DNA of 64,000 nt, taken from JAGQSZ01 sp049647585 (GTDB lineage: Bacteria > Actinomycetota > Acidimicrobiia > Acidimicrobiales > Microtrichaceae). The notes under the pieces were generated by a model that did not search any database, was not told the DNA's origin, and saw only the letters and a list, made by a program, of their open reading frames with translations. This document shows, one piece after another, positions 36,701 through 44,489 of the stretch; the first letter of the stretch is position 1; each line of letters opens with the position of its first letter. The stretch covers positions 38,833 to 102,832 of the forward strand of contig JBARXY010000048.1 in assembly GCA_049647585.1 (NCBI GenBank), read 5' to 3'. The position numbers were made by a program, and so were the translations under genes.

Positions 36701-36747
36701 TCCATGGCATGGAAGAGGTCGTGAGTTCGATTCTCATCGGCTCCACA
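36701..36747 (+). repeat. 47-bp direct repeat, copy 2 (attR-like, tRNA-Ala 3' fragment)
   Basis: This is an exact copy of 35401-35447. It lacks the 5' half of a tRNA, so it is not a tRNA gene. A short GGCCCA/TGGGCC hairpin just downstream, without a T-tract, may be the remains of the original tRNA terminator. Confidence 0.95.
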
Positions 36748-36932
36748 CGGAGAGGCCCACGGAATTGGGCCCAAAATGTTCACCAAACCCTGTCACGGAG
36801 CGATCCGGACGGGGTTTCGTGGCATCTGGGGTGGGTACCTGCGGTCACCGGAGGCCACGTGGCTACGTGGCTACGTAGCTGCGTGGAGATCATGGGGCTA
36901 TCTCAACCCGCTGTTCGAACTACCGGCGCAAT
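36748..36932. other. Intergenic, short GTGGCTAC repeats only
   Basis: No credible gene is seen. Around 36855-36885 the motif GTGGCTAC is repeated in near-tandem (third copy altered). Together with the end of the mini-element, the stretch 36601-36932 is free of coding sequence. Confidence 0.5.
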
Positions 36933-37373
36933 TCATCGGCGCAATTCATCCAGGCCTTGTACGACCCACGCTTTGAGAGGCTCGGCCTTAACGAACGGGG
37001 CGTCATCGTCTTCGGCGCGCTGGAGTACGTCCTCGGGTGAAGCGCCTGATCGCAGTCCCTCATACAGATAGACGAGTGCAGACGAACGCGGACCGGTCCG
37101 GCACGTGACCAGTGTCGGCCTCGGCAGACGGTCGAGAGCCTCGACACCATGACGGGCCACATCCATGTCAAATGGTCGAGGCGGGTCGGCGACCAGGTTC
37201 TCGGACTCGGAAACGGCCGCTTCCACATCCGCGTACGACATCCCACCCTCCATGGACGCGAATTCCTCGCCGCACAGATACAGCCATGATGCACCGCCGG
37301 CATTCTTGGCAAACGACGCCGGGTCGGCGATCAGGCCTCGGTTGAAGGTCAAATCGATTGGGCTGGAGACCAT
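36933..37373 (-). CDS. Phosphatase-like protein with CRTGPRS motif (DUF442/BLH-like)
   Basis: The product is 146 aa. The segment TLVTCRTGPRSSALVYLYEG (about residues 104-123) has the Cys-based loop CRTGxRS of the DUF442/beta-lactamase-hydrolase-like phosphatase group, followed by a helix. The rest (FDMDVARHGVEALDRLPRP) is compatible with a compact tyrosine-phosphatase fold. The conserved Cys and Arg are present, so activity is possible. Sulfide-metabolism or phosphatase roles are known for relatives; none is supported by the neighbours here. Confidence 0.55.
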   Translation of the reverse strand: MVSSPIDLTFNRGLIADPASFAKNAGGASWLYLCGEEFASMEGGMSYADVEAAVSESENLVADPPRPFDMDVARHGVEALDRLPRPTLVTCRTGPRSSALVYLYEGLRSGASPEDVLQRAEDDDAPFVKAEPLKAWVVQGLDELRR

Positions 37374-37507
37374 GATGTACCTCTTCCTTATGTTCCTTGT
37401 GCTTCGCCGTGGGTGTTCGGCAAAAAGTCGGTCTTCACCGGGACGGGTTCGAGGATGCCGTTCACCGCTGAAGTCACCGACTCGGGCAAGGCGACGTCCA
37501 ATGTGAG

Positions 37508-37834
37508 GTGTCCGACGTGCTCCATACCGGCTCCATTGGCGTGGTCGACTCGTCTGCCGGCGACACGTCGGGACAATCCTACCGAGCAGTGGGAGGACAG
37601 GTGCTCGCTACGGCAGCAAGGCTCACCGAGGCCGACAAGCTCTTCATCGACGCCCTCGCGGCTGACCTCACCAACAACGGTGACTGCTCGGGCCCGTTCG
37701 AGTCCTCGGATGGATGGCTATCCAGATTCGCGGCCCATTTCTTGAGTCGGTCACCGCCGTACAACGGTGATCACACACCGTGGACCGGGAGCGCGACCGA
37801 GGCGGCCATCAGCTGTGACCAAGGGAACTTCTAG
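37508..37834 (+). CDS. Hypothetical small protein, doubtful
   Basis: This 108-codon frame contains a protein-like middle (GQVLATAARLTEADKLFIDA, then LAADLTNNG) but its 3' end overlaps the PIN toxin gene on the other strand by about 80 bp. No family is recognised and there is no clear SD. It may be a decayed gene fragment. Confidence 0.3.
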   Translation: MSDVLHTGSIGVVDSSAGDTSGQSYRAVGGQVLATAARLTEADKLFIDALAADLTNNGDCSGPFESSDGWLSRFAAHFLSRSPPYNGDHTPWTGSATEAAISCDQGNF

Positions 37835-38134
37835 AGCTTCGGCAAGCGCGACGTAGGTCGCGTCGTACGCGCTCACGTTCTCGCGCAGCTCCCAGATGCG
37901 TCCGAGCAAACCGTGAACGGCGAGGCGTGTCAGACCCAGACGTGCCCAGACTTCAATAGCGCGTCCAGCCGCAGCAGCATCGAGGTCACCCCGAAGGACC
38001 TGTGAGCGAAGCGCGTTCGCGACCTCAGAGTCCACCAGGTGCGGACAGATGATCGCATCCTCTCCCAGAATCGTTCTTGCCTCGCCGTCGTTGAGTAGGC
38101 CCAGAACCGCTGCTGAGGCATCAACGACAATCAC
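37751..38134 (-). CDS. PIN-domain toxin (FitB/VapC-like)
   Basis: This 127-aa PIN RNase has D5 in MIVVDASAAVLGLL, E in PHLVDSEVANALR, D in SAYDATYVALAEAL and D in PLVTADGRL. All four acidic positions are kept. The start overlaps the antitoxin stop (ATGA). It should be inactive when bound by the FitA-like partner. Confidence 0.93.
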   Translation of the reverse strand: MIVVDASAAVLGLLNDGEARTILGEDAIICPHLVDSEVANALRSQVLRGDLDAAAAGRAIEVWARLGLTRLAVHGLLGRIWELRENVSAYDATYVALAEALEVPLVTADGRLGRAPGPRCVITVVRR

Positions 38135-38352
38135 CGAGTGCTGCGACCGGCTTCAACGTCAGCAACTACGACATCCGGACCCAACCGGAGATCAGGTAGA
38201 TCTGCCAACAACGCGGGATTGTCCGCGCGCGAAGCGATCGACGCGAGCTCTCGGGTCGCAAAGGACGAGACCGACATACATTCACGGGCGGCCAGCCTCG
38301 CGAGTCTCTCACTGACCCCATCCGGCACATTTCGCAAGTACAACGTCCCCAT
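38131..38352 (-). CDS. Arc/RHH-type antitoxin (FitA-like)
   Basis: This 73-aa protein begins GTLYLRNVPDGVSERLARLA, the typical FitA-like ribbon-helix-helix (LYLRNVPD), followed by MSVSSFATREL and a C-terminal toxin-binding tail. ATG 38352 is chosen because family similarity starts there; a much longer upstream frame runs through non-coding DNA. A 12-bp palindrome lies 8 nt before the start. Confidence 0.9.
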   Translation of the reverse strand: MGTLYLRNVPDGVSERLARLAARECMSVSSFATRELASIASRADNPALLADLPDLRLGPDVVVADVEAGRSTR

Positions 38353-38359
38353 GTTGCAC

Positions 38360-38371
38360 AATGCTAGCATT
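38360..38371. promoter_or_regulatory. Palindromic operator of the FitA/PIN operon
   Basis: AATGCTAGCATT is a perfect 12-bp palindrome 7 nt upstream of the antitoxin ATG. Its core, TAGCAT on the minus strand, fits a -10 box 8 nt before the start. The RHH antitoxin probably binds here. Confidence 0.65.
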
Positions 38372-38567
38372 TCAGCTGCATATTTCCACGCCGGGCAGCA
38401 TTCTCGAAGACCGGAACGATGAAGTGGGCCTCCCGTTTGAAGATCTGGAGGCCGGACTGGAAGATCATCGTGGGCATGGTCGGAGCAACCAAGTCGGGAA
38501 ATATGGAACCGTTGGTGCTCTCGCGGGCATAGAGGGTTGTCCAGCCACTCGATAAGCGGAGCCACCG

Positions 38568-39150
38568 ATGAAAGATGCCGACGATGCCGAGCTGTGGGAA
38601 CGCATCCGGGGCGGCGACGCCGCGGCATTCGTCCACCTCTTCGAACGCCACGGAGCCCGGATCCACGGCTACGCACTCCGCCGCACAGCCGAGCCACAGA
38701 CCGCCGAAGACGTGGTTGCCATTGTGTTCTTGGAAGCCTGGCGTCAGAGGAATCGAGTGGAACTTCACCAGCCGTCAGCGCTGCCGTGGCTCTACGGCGT
38801 GGCCGCCAACGTGTTGGGGCACGAGCGTCGGAGCCGTCGCCGATACCGGGGCGCGCTCGACCGGCTCGCCGGCCTTGGTCGAGCGACAAGCGCAGGCGGC
38901 TGCTGACGCAGAGCGGGTCATCCACCAGATCAAAGACCTACCCCACCGCGAGCGTGACGTACTCGTCCTCTCAGTGTGGGAAGGCCTGTCACACACCGAA
39001 ATCGCCGCTGCACTGGACATCAGGATCGGAACTGTCAAGTCCCAGCTCTCGCGAGCGCGGGCTCGCCTTGATCCTGATCGGCCGCCTGATCGAGTGCGCC
39101 GGGTCTCATCGTCCACCGAACCCATCATCTTGACCACGAAGGAGAGCTGA
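38568..39150 (+). pseudogene. ECF sigma factor with frameshift
   Basis: Region 2 is read from the ATG at 38568: ELWERIRGGDAAAFVHLFER, then AEDVVAIVFLEAWRQ. Region 4 is intact but in the next frame: LPHRERDVLVLSVWEGLSHT, then IGTVKSQLSRARARL. The switch lies near 38875-38882 (CTTGGTCGAG), where one extra base separates DRLAGL from VERQAQAA. The first frame stops at 38906. The gene is therefore broken in regions 2 and 4 order unless this is a sequencing error or programmed shift. The downstream gene starts 2 nt after its stop, so it was probably the co-transcribed partner. Confidence 0.8.
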
Positions 39151-39151
39151 T

Positions 39152-39850
39152 ATGCAACAAGAGAATCCCTCCCATTCCACGCTCGATGCCGAGCGAACCG
39201 ACCAGCTCCGCACGCTGCTCACCGCCGAGGCGACAGCCAACACCGCGTCGATCTCGGACGGCTACGGGTTCGCCCGTCGCCGCCTACTCATCGGCGGCGT
39301 AGCGGCCACTCTCATCATCGGCGCCGGCGTCTTCACCGTTGCGTCCAACGCAGGTAGCCCGCCCTCAGGGTCGGTAGTTGCCTCCAACGCAGGTGGCTCA
39401 CCCTCAGGGCCGGTAATGGTCAAGACCGCCTGCGCCGTCACCATCGAAAAGGCGGCGGGAGGGTGGACCACCCTCAGTATCGCCGACATCAACGCCGACC
39501 CCGACGCTGTCGTCGCCGAATTGCAGGCCGCCGGCATCGAAGCTCGGAAGGAACCGCTGGGCCTTCTCAGCGACGCCGACGGGAGACTTTTGCTGTCCCG
39601 CGACCAGATCGCCGTGGACCGCAGCAGCCTCACCATGTTGGGCATCAGCGATGTCGGGGACTCTGGCCTCGCAGGACTGACGGTGCAGGCGCCCTCGGCC
39701 GGTCCGTCTCCATTCAACGACGGATCAACGCCTGACAAAGCCGTGATAGACGCCTACATGGTGAATGTGGGCGCCCAATTCAACGGCGACGGCTCCATCT
39801 CCATCCGCAACGACGCAGACCTGACGGTGATCGTGCTCAGCGAGGCCTGA
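39152..39850 (+). CDS. Single-TM exported protein, possible partner of the ECF sigma
   Basis: The product is 232 aa. An N-terminal cytoplasmic segment of about 45 residues precedes a TM helix (LLIGGVAATLIIGAGVFTVA, about 47-66). Then a duplicated linker (SNAGSPPSGSVVASNAGGSP) and an external domain follow (VAELQAAGIEARKEPLGLL). The topology resembles membrane-bound anti-sigma factors, but no HxxxCxxC zinc motif is seen. It follows the sigma gene by 1-2 nt. Function unassigned. Confidence 0.65.
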   Translation: MQQENPSHSTLDAERTDQLRTLLTAEATANTASISDGYGFARRRLLIGGVAATLIIGAGVFTVASNAGSPPSGSVVASNAGGSPSGPVMVKTACAVTIEKAAGGWTTLSIADINADPDAVVAELQAAGIEARKEPLGLLSDADGRLLLSRDQIAVDRSSLTMLGISDVGDSGLAGLTVQAPSAGPSPFNDGSTPDKAVIDAYMVNVGAQFNGDGSISIRNDADLTVIVLSEA

Positions 39851-39869
39851 CCGCGGTCGGCGCCTCGGC

Positions 39870-40277
39870 TCACAGAGCGACCGCGTCCACCAGAGCTGAC
39901 CGCGAAATTGGGCGCTTGAGCAGTTGTACTGAGAACACGTCTATGTCGTCGCGGCCGAACAGCTCGCGGGTTTCCTCCATGAGCCCCGATGCCCGCATCA
40001 GCAGGTTCCCGTCCGCGGGGTCCAAATCAACGAGGATGTCGATGTCACTGCCCTTATGTGCTGTGCCGCGCGCGACCGAGCCGAAAAGCCGCGGATTAGT
40101 CGCCGCATACTTGTCTAGAAGAGCCTGGAACTCATCGCGGCGCGCATTGATGAACTCGCGCAGTGCAAGCGTCTCAGGCGTCTCAGGCGTCTCAGGCGTC
40201 TCAGGCGTCACAGCGGCCTTCTGCATGTTTCCAGAATACAGGGAGCGTCCAGCGACGCACTCCCTCGTCCACTTCAT
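39870..40277 (-). CDS. MNT-type nucleotidyltransferase domain protein
   Basis: The product is 135 aa. The catalytic signature LFGSVARGTAHKGSDIDILVDL has Gly66-Ser67 and Asp78/Asp80, all conserved in MntA-like antitoxins that AMPylate HEPN toxins. The N-terminus contains a TPE repeat coded by four 9-bp units. ATG 40277 is preferred over 40226 because GAGG stands 7 nt upstream. No HEPN gene is adjacent, so the partner is lost or elsewhere. Confidence 0.85.
   Translation of the reverse strand: MKWTRECVAGRSLYSGNMQKAAVTPETPETPETPETLALREFINARRDEFQALLDKYAATNPRLFGSVARGTAHKGSDIDILVDLDPADGNLLMRASGLMEETRELFGRDDIDVFSVQLLKRPISRSALVDAVAL
40171..40206. repeat. Four tandem 9-bp units inside the MNT gene
   Basis: GTCTCAGGC is repeated four times without change and encodes the (TPE)-type linker between the N-terminus and the nucleotidyltransferase domain. 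The repeat is in frame, so copy-number change would alter linker length without breaking the gene. Confidence 0.92.
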
Positions 40278-40460
40278 CAGGTCACCTCGGTGAGTGAGGC
40301 CACGCGCCCGTCGGTGCCCTCCACCAAGTGAACATCTCATTCGTTGACCGGTGAGTCCCTAACTCGAGCGCCTCCACGAGTTGAGGAATAGCTGTGGGCA
40401 ACCCAGCGGAACCCGAACAGGGCGCACTCGGCCTGCTTGGGCGGCTGTTTCGGCCCCGGG

Positions 40461-40841
40461 TCAAATGATCTCGATGGTCACGTCCCTAGCATGAGCGGCA
40501 AGGGCTTCGAGATCTGCCCGGTCGCCGGTCAGCACCGTGCCACCCGGCTCAGCGAGCGCCACAACAAGCGCGTCGACGGCAGAACCGGCCTTGGCGCGGC
40601 GTCGGAGCTCGGCCGCTCGACGTGCGACGGCGGTGCTGACCTCGGCGTCCACGATGCAGGTCTTCAAGAACCGGTTGGCGTTCGCGTCGCGACCGCTGTC
40701 GCCGTGGAGCGATTCAACGAGAACCATGGTCGGCACGACGGCGGGCCAGAGTCCGGCGCTGTGGAATGCACTGATAAGCGAGAGCGCCGCCTTGGTGCGT
40801 GACGAGAGTTTTGACAGGCCACCGCTGTCAAGGACGAGCAC
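40461..40841 (-). CDS. PIN-domain toxin (VapC-like)
   Basis: This 126-aa PIN protein has D5 in MLVLDSGGLSKL, E in MVLVESLHGD, D in KAGSAVDALVVALAEP and D in VLTGDRADLEAL. It starts at GTG one nucleotide after the antitoxin stop. It forms the third PIN-containing pair of the window. Confidence 0.92.
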   Translation of the reverse strand: MLVLDSGGLSKLSSRTKAALSLISAFHSAGLWPAVVPTMVLVESLHGDSGRDANANRFLKTCIVDAEVSTAVARRAAELRRRAKAGSAVDALVVALAEPGGTVLTGDRADLEALAAHARDVTIEII

Positions 40842-40842
40842 G

Positions 40843-41091
40843 TCAGCCGGCTTGACCCAAGCTGCGTGCTCGTATGCGGCGAGCTATAACGTCGGCAGTC
40901 GTCTGCTGGCGGGCGGACGGTTCGCCGACTTCCACGGCAAGTCCTTCGAGGTACTCGGCCGTGGCGTCGAGCGCGTCCTGTCGTTCGAGCTCGGCGCGCA
41001 GTGCCACCTGCAGCAGTTCCGAAGCTGGCAGTCCGCGCCGTTTCAGCTGATCGTGCAGATCGTCAGGTAGATAGACTTGAACACGAGGCAT
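40843..41091 (-). CDS. RHH-type antitoxin (VapB-like)
   Basis: This 82-aa protein has a ribbon-helix-helix opening MPRVQVYLPDDLHDQLKRRG with the LPASELLQVALRAELER helix. ATG 41091 is preferred over the longer frame because the family starts at MPRVQVYLPD and TACAGT lies 7 nt upstream. The C-terminal half is Ala/Arg-rich and would contact the PIN toxin. Confidence 0.9.
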   Translation of the reverse strand: MPRVQVYLPDDLHDQLKRRGLPASELLQVALRAELERQDALDATAEYLEGLAVEVGEPSARQQTTADVIARRIRARSLGQAG

Positions 41092-41200
41092 ACGTCTAAC
41101 TGTACACACATGCTGGGGCCTCCACCATCAGTTGAGCTAGGAGCTAATTTGCTCGAATTGCCTGCAGCCATGTCGCAAACGCCGGTTGGCGCCTATCAAC

Positions 41201-42274
41201 TCAGCCCGAGAATTCCTTTGCCACGAATGGAGAGGTCATCGACCTAAGCAGCGCTGCGTAGCCGGGCGAGAAGCGGATCGCGTCTCCTGGTTGCATTCGC
41301 TCGCCGGTTTCGGTGATGAGGTGGTCGCTGCTCGCTGCGAGGATTTCCACGCCCGCGGGCGGTTGGAGATCGTCAGGTTCGGTGTCGTTGCGGCCGACAG
41401 CGAGGATGGTCTGCCAGATCTCGCCTCGATCCTCGACCACGCTGGCGTCGAGCGACGCGGTCAGCCCGAAGGCGTTCTGGCCGAGTTGACCCCACGGCCG
41501 GGTCGGCTTGCGCTTCGATTCGATCACCTCAGCGACCAAAGAGACGGCATCGGTATGCAGTCCCAGAATCGGCTGACGCTGCAGTGGCTCCCGGCCGAGC
41601 AGGATCGCCTCTCCGAGACGAAGGTCGTTGATCCGACCGGTCTCGGCCGTGTCCAGCGCCCAAGTGACATTGGCCGAGTTCCCGCCCGAAACGGTCGAGA
41701 TTTCGATTCCGAATCTGGCTTCCACCGCGTCGACCAACGAAGAGAGTTGACCCATGTTGTCGTCACTAGGGGCTACGCCGCTGCGACACGCCAAATTGGT
41801 TCCCAGACCCGTCAGTCGAAGGCTCGGGAGTCCGAGGACGTGTCGCACGGTCTCGTCCAAATCGGTGGGGAGGACACCTTCTCGAAGATCGCCCAGCTCG
41901 ACCATCACCATCACGTCATGCACGCGCCCCACAGTCCTGGCGGCGGAGCCCAGCAACGTGAGAACTCCCAGTTCGGTGTTGGCACTGGTGACACCGGAGC
42001 GGATCACGCGCTCAATCTCACTGGGTGCGGGTGAGCGCAGCAGCAGTATCGGAGCGTCGATGCCGTCGTCACGCATCCGTTCGACGCTGTCCATACGGGA
42101 GTCAGCAACCATGGCGACGCCGGAGTCCAGTAGAGCCCGGGCGAGAGCCGGCGGGCCGAGCATGGCTTTGGTGACACCAGTTATGGAGATACCGCGTGCC
42201 GCGAATCTGGTGACCAGTTCACGGGCGTTCGCAGCGATCTTGTCAAGATCGACGTCGAGTCGGAGACCGCTCAC
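41201..42274 (-). CDS. Alanine/ornithine racemase-like PLP enzyme
   Basis: The product is 357 aa, an alanine-racemase N-terminal-domain (TIM barrel) protein. It has VDLDKIAANARELVTRF at the start, the PLP-lysine segment GVTKAMLG (Lys36), MVELGDLREGVLP, and a phosphate-binding SGGNSANVTWAL region. It resembles the Orr/YhfX type rather than classical Alr. It is translationally coupled (GTGA) to the DUF1611 gene. Substrate is unknown; D-amino-acid metabolism is inferred. Confidence 0.82.
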   Translation of the reverse strand: MSGLRLDVDLDKIAANARELVTRFAARGISITGVTKAMLGPPALARALLDSGVAMVADSRMDSVERMRDDGIDAPILLLRSPAPSEIERVIRSGVTSANTELGVLTLLGSAARTVGRVHDVMVMVELGDLREGVLPTDLDETVRHVLGLPSLRLTGLGTNLACRSGVAPSDDNMGQLSSLVDAVEARFGIEISTVSGGNSANVTWALDTAETGRINDLRLGEAILLGREPLQRQPILGLHTDAVSLVAEVIESKRKPTRPWGQLGQNAFGLTASLDASVVEDRGEIWQTILAVGRNDTEPDDLQPPAGVEILAASSDHLITETGERMQPGDAIRFSPGYAALLRSMTSPFVAKEFSG

Positions 42275-43407
42275 GCACTAGTGATCGATGATTCCACGAT
42301 CTCGAGTTCGGGCAGCGCTGCAAAGACGATGTCGAGTAACCGGTCGGTCGGCCTGAGGAGTGCGTCCGTTACTGGAATTCCGAGCTCGAGTTCGTACATC
42401 AGGATCGCCGACGAAACCTCGTCGTCGGTCATGTTCTCGTGATTGATGGTCACACCGATCACCTTGGTATCGGCGAATGTCTCGATCAGGTTGATCTCGC
42501 TGGCCGGTGTCGGAACGTCGAACATCGGGAAGTCACTCACCTTTGAGCGTGTCGGCGCGTGCTGGAGAATGACTGCTGAAGGCAGGCTCCCCCGCAGGAT
42601 CGCGGTCGAGCTGAGATAGGTCGGGTGACTGAGCGCCCCTTGGCCTTCAACGATGATCACATCGGGTTGTTCGGACTCGAACGCCTCGACCACTGTGGCC
42701 TCGAGTTCACCAGTGACGAACTGGGCCGGAACAGCATCCAAGGCCACGGCGTGGCGGTTCCCCTGGATCACGCTGGTCTGGCCAGTGCCGACCATCACAG
42801 CCTTTACCCCATGTGCGTTCAGCGCCTCCGTCAGGATGGTCGCGGTCGTCCGCTTGCCAACGGCTCCGTCGGTACCGAGAACAGCGATCCGGGGACACGA
42901 CACCTGGCGAATACGCCCAGTGAACATTCGCAACTCGGCGATTGGCCGGGGACGTCGGACGTCGAAGATCTCGACGCTGTTGATCACCGAAGCAGCGAAG
43001 AGTTCCGGATCGTCGTTGAGGAACTCATGCAGCCCGTTCACGATGCTCAGTCCCCTAGTCATCGCGTCCAAGAGTGCGTCGCGTTCGGTCGCCGAGAGCA
43101 GACCGCTCGTTGGAGCGACACCGATGATGAACAGCTCCACTCGTGAGTCGCACTGATTCAACGCTTCGTTCAGGTCTCGACGGATAGGTATGCCGTTCGG
43201 CTGACCGTCGAGGATCATCCCGGCGTCCTGACCAGCGAGGTTGCTGTCGATCACCGAAATGATCTCGTACTTCTCGCTCGCACGAACAAGGCCGTTCGCT
43301 GTCTTTCCGTCAATGGCTCCGAAGTTTGCTTCGCAGTAGACGACTGCCTTCGGTCGCGGGATTTCGCCCGCGACGAACGTAAGGTCGACATGGGGTGATT
43401 CGGACAT
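42271..43407 (-). CDS. DUF1611 protein (DgcN-like)
   Basis: This 378-aa protein has an N-terminal Rossmann-like half (KAVVYCEANFGAIDGKTANG) and a C-terminal P-loop-like half (RIAVLGTDGAVGKRTTATIL, about residues 173-192; VIIVEGQGALSHPTY). DgcN of this family has been described as a D-glutamate N-acetyltransferase in D-glutamate catabolism. Here it precedes a racemase-fold gene with overlapping stop/start, suggesting a two-step pathway on a D- or L-amino acid. The ATG is about 14 nt after a weak GAGGAG-like SD (GAGGAGACTCA). Confidence 0.85.
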   Translation of the reverse strand: MSESPHVDLTFVAGEIPRPKAVVYCEANFGAIDGKTANGLVRASEKYEIISVIDSNLAGQDAGMILDGQPNGIPIRRDLNEALNQCDSRVELFIIGVAPTSGLLSATERDALLDAMTRGLSIVNGLHEFLNDDPELFAASVINSVEIFDVRRPRPIAELRMFTGRIRQVSCPRIAVLGTDGAVGKRTTATILTEALNAHGVKAVMVGTGQTSVIQGNRHAVALDAVPAQFVTGELEATVVEAFESEQPDVIIVEGQGALSHPTYLSSTAILRGSLPSAVILQHAPTRSKVSDFPMFDVPTPASEINLIETFADTKVIGVTINHENMTDDEVSSAILMYELELGIPVTDALLRPTDRLLDIVFAALPELEIVESSITSA

Positions 43408-43596
43408 TGAGTCTCCTCGAGTAGTGCTCAGAGGAGGCGCAAGGATGGTGTTCGGGCCAGAGTGGCGGCCGACAAGTCACCGAAAGTCCCCACCAAGAAG
43501 TGGAAAGCTTCCGCAGACTACCACCGCGACTCCTCGGCCTCGGGATTCCGACGCTTGGAAGCCGGATCCTCCTTCGGCCTGCCGCAATATTCAAGC

Positions 43597-44478
43597 TCAG
43601 AGTTCGAAGTCCCCACGGCCCATCTGGTCGCGGATCGTCTCGACCGGAGGGTTGGTCAACGAGCGGCGCTGCCAGTTGGCTCCGTCGACGACAAGTGTGT
43701 GCCCAGAGATGAAGCGGGCGTAGGGCGAGGCGAGGAATGTCGCGGCCCAGCCAAGTTCGTGTGGACGCCCCACCCGCATGGCCGGCTGACGGTCGTCCTT
43801 GTCGTGGAGTCCACCCAGATTCCCCTGGATGTCCGACGTCATGTCCTCATGTGGCATGAGCCCAGGAACCAGGCAGTTGACCTGGATCCCATAGGGACCC
43901 CACTCGACAGCGAGGGTCTCGGTCAGGTTCTTGACGCCGGCCTTAGCCGCGGCCGAATGGGCGAAGCCCGGTCCTCCGGTCCACGCGTACGACGCGCCGA
44001 CGTTGACGATCGACCCTCGTGTGCCTGCGTCAAGGTGGCGTCGACCGAACTCGCGGGAACAGAGGAAGGTGCCGGTCAGGGTGATGTCGACCACGGTGCG
44101 CCAGGCGTTCGGCGAGGTGTCCTCGGCCGGTACCGGGAAGTTGGCCGCAGCGTTGTTGATCAGGACGTCGGGTAGTCCAAACCGTTCGGTCGCCGCGTCG
44201 AAAGCCGCTGCTATGGCGTCCGCGTCGCGAATATCGCATTCGACGGTCAGTACCTCAGCTCCGAGAGCCTCGACCTCGACCCTGCCGGCCTCCAGATGCT
44301 CGGGCTTGCGACTGGCGATCACGATCGAGGCACCGAGACGTGCGAACTCGACGGCGATCGCCTTGCCCAGTCCGGTCCCGGCACCAGTGACGAACACGGT
44401 CGTGCCGTCGTAGGTCCCGGCGGGCAACGCGGAACTACCGAAGGTGGCTCCGACTCCAAGTCCGATCGGTTCTGTCAT
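43597..44478 (-). CDS. SDR oxidoreductase, 2,4-dienoyl-CoA reductase-like
   Basis: The product is 293 aa. The cofactor motif TGAGTGLG (about residues 31-38) and NNAA (about 107-110) are present. The active site reads FAHSAAAKAGVKNLT: the Lys is kept but the usual Tyr is not, as in 2,4-dienoyl-CoA reductases (decr-type), and AVEWGPYGIQVN follows. ATG 44478 has GAGGAG 7 nt upstream; the 113-codon upstream extension is rejected. It is next to an enoyl-CoA hydratase, consistent with beta-oxidation of unsaturated acyl-CoAs. Confidence 0.88.
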   Translation of the reverse strand: MTEPIGLGVGATFGSSALPAGTYDGTTVFVTGAGTGLGKAIAVEFARLGASIVIASRKPEHLEAGRVEVEALGAEVLTVECDIRDADAIAAAFDAATERFGLPDVLINNAAANFPVPAEDTSPNAWRTVVDITLTGTFLCSREFGRRHLDAGTRGSIVNVGASYAWTGGPGFAHSAAAKAGVKNLTETLAVEWGPYGIQVNCLVPGLMPHEDMTSDIQGNLGGLHDKDDRQPAMRVGRPHELGWAATFLASPYARFISGHTLVVDGANWQRRSLTNPPVETIRDQMGRGDFEL

Positions 44479-44489
44479 CTGCCGACTCC

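Larger units (their letters stand above)
35401..36747. mobile_element. 1.3-kb mini-element integrated at tRNA-Ala, no integrase
   Basis: The element is bounded by the two 47-bp repeats, which lie exactly 1,300 bp apart, and has 1,253 bp of unique DNA between them. It carries a terminator just inside the left end, an HTH gene and a nucleotidyltransferase-like gene, and nothing resembling an integrase or excisionase. It may be mobilised in trans by a related integrase, or be the deletion remnant of a larger island. The intact tRNA remains at the left end, so the right-hand copy is the displaced original 3' segment. Confidence 0.8.

Noticed and set aside
36701..36747. Second tRNA-Ala gene
   Set aside because: Only the 3' half is present; the acceptor 5' strand, D arm and half of the anticodon stem context are missing.
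40171..40206. Four 9-bp repeats considered as a CRISPR or iteron array
   Set aside because: Units are contiguous, in frame inside a gene, and have no spacers.
40282..40464. 60-codon minus-strand frame between the MNT and PIN genes, considered as a missing HEPN partner
   Set aside because: No RxxxxH motif and no helical HEPN pattern; probably non-coding.
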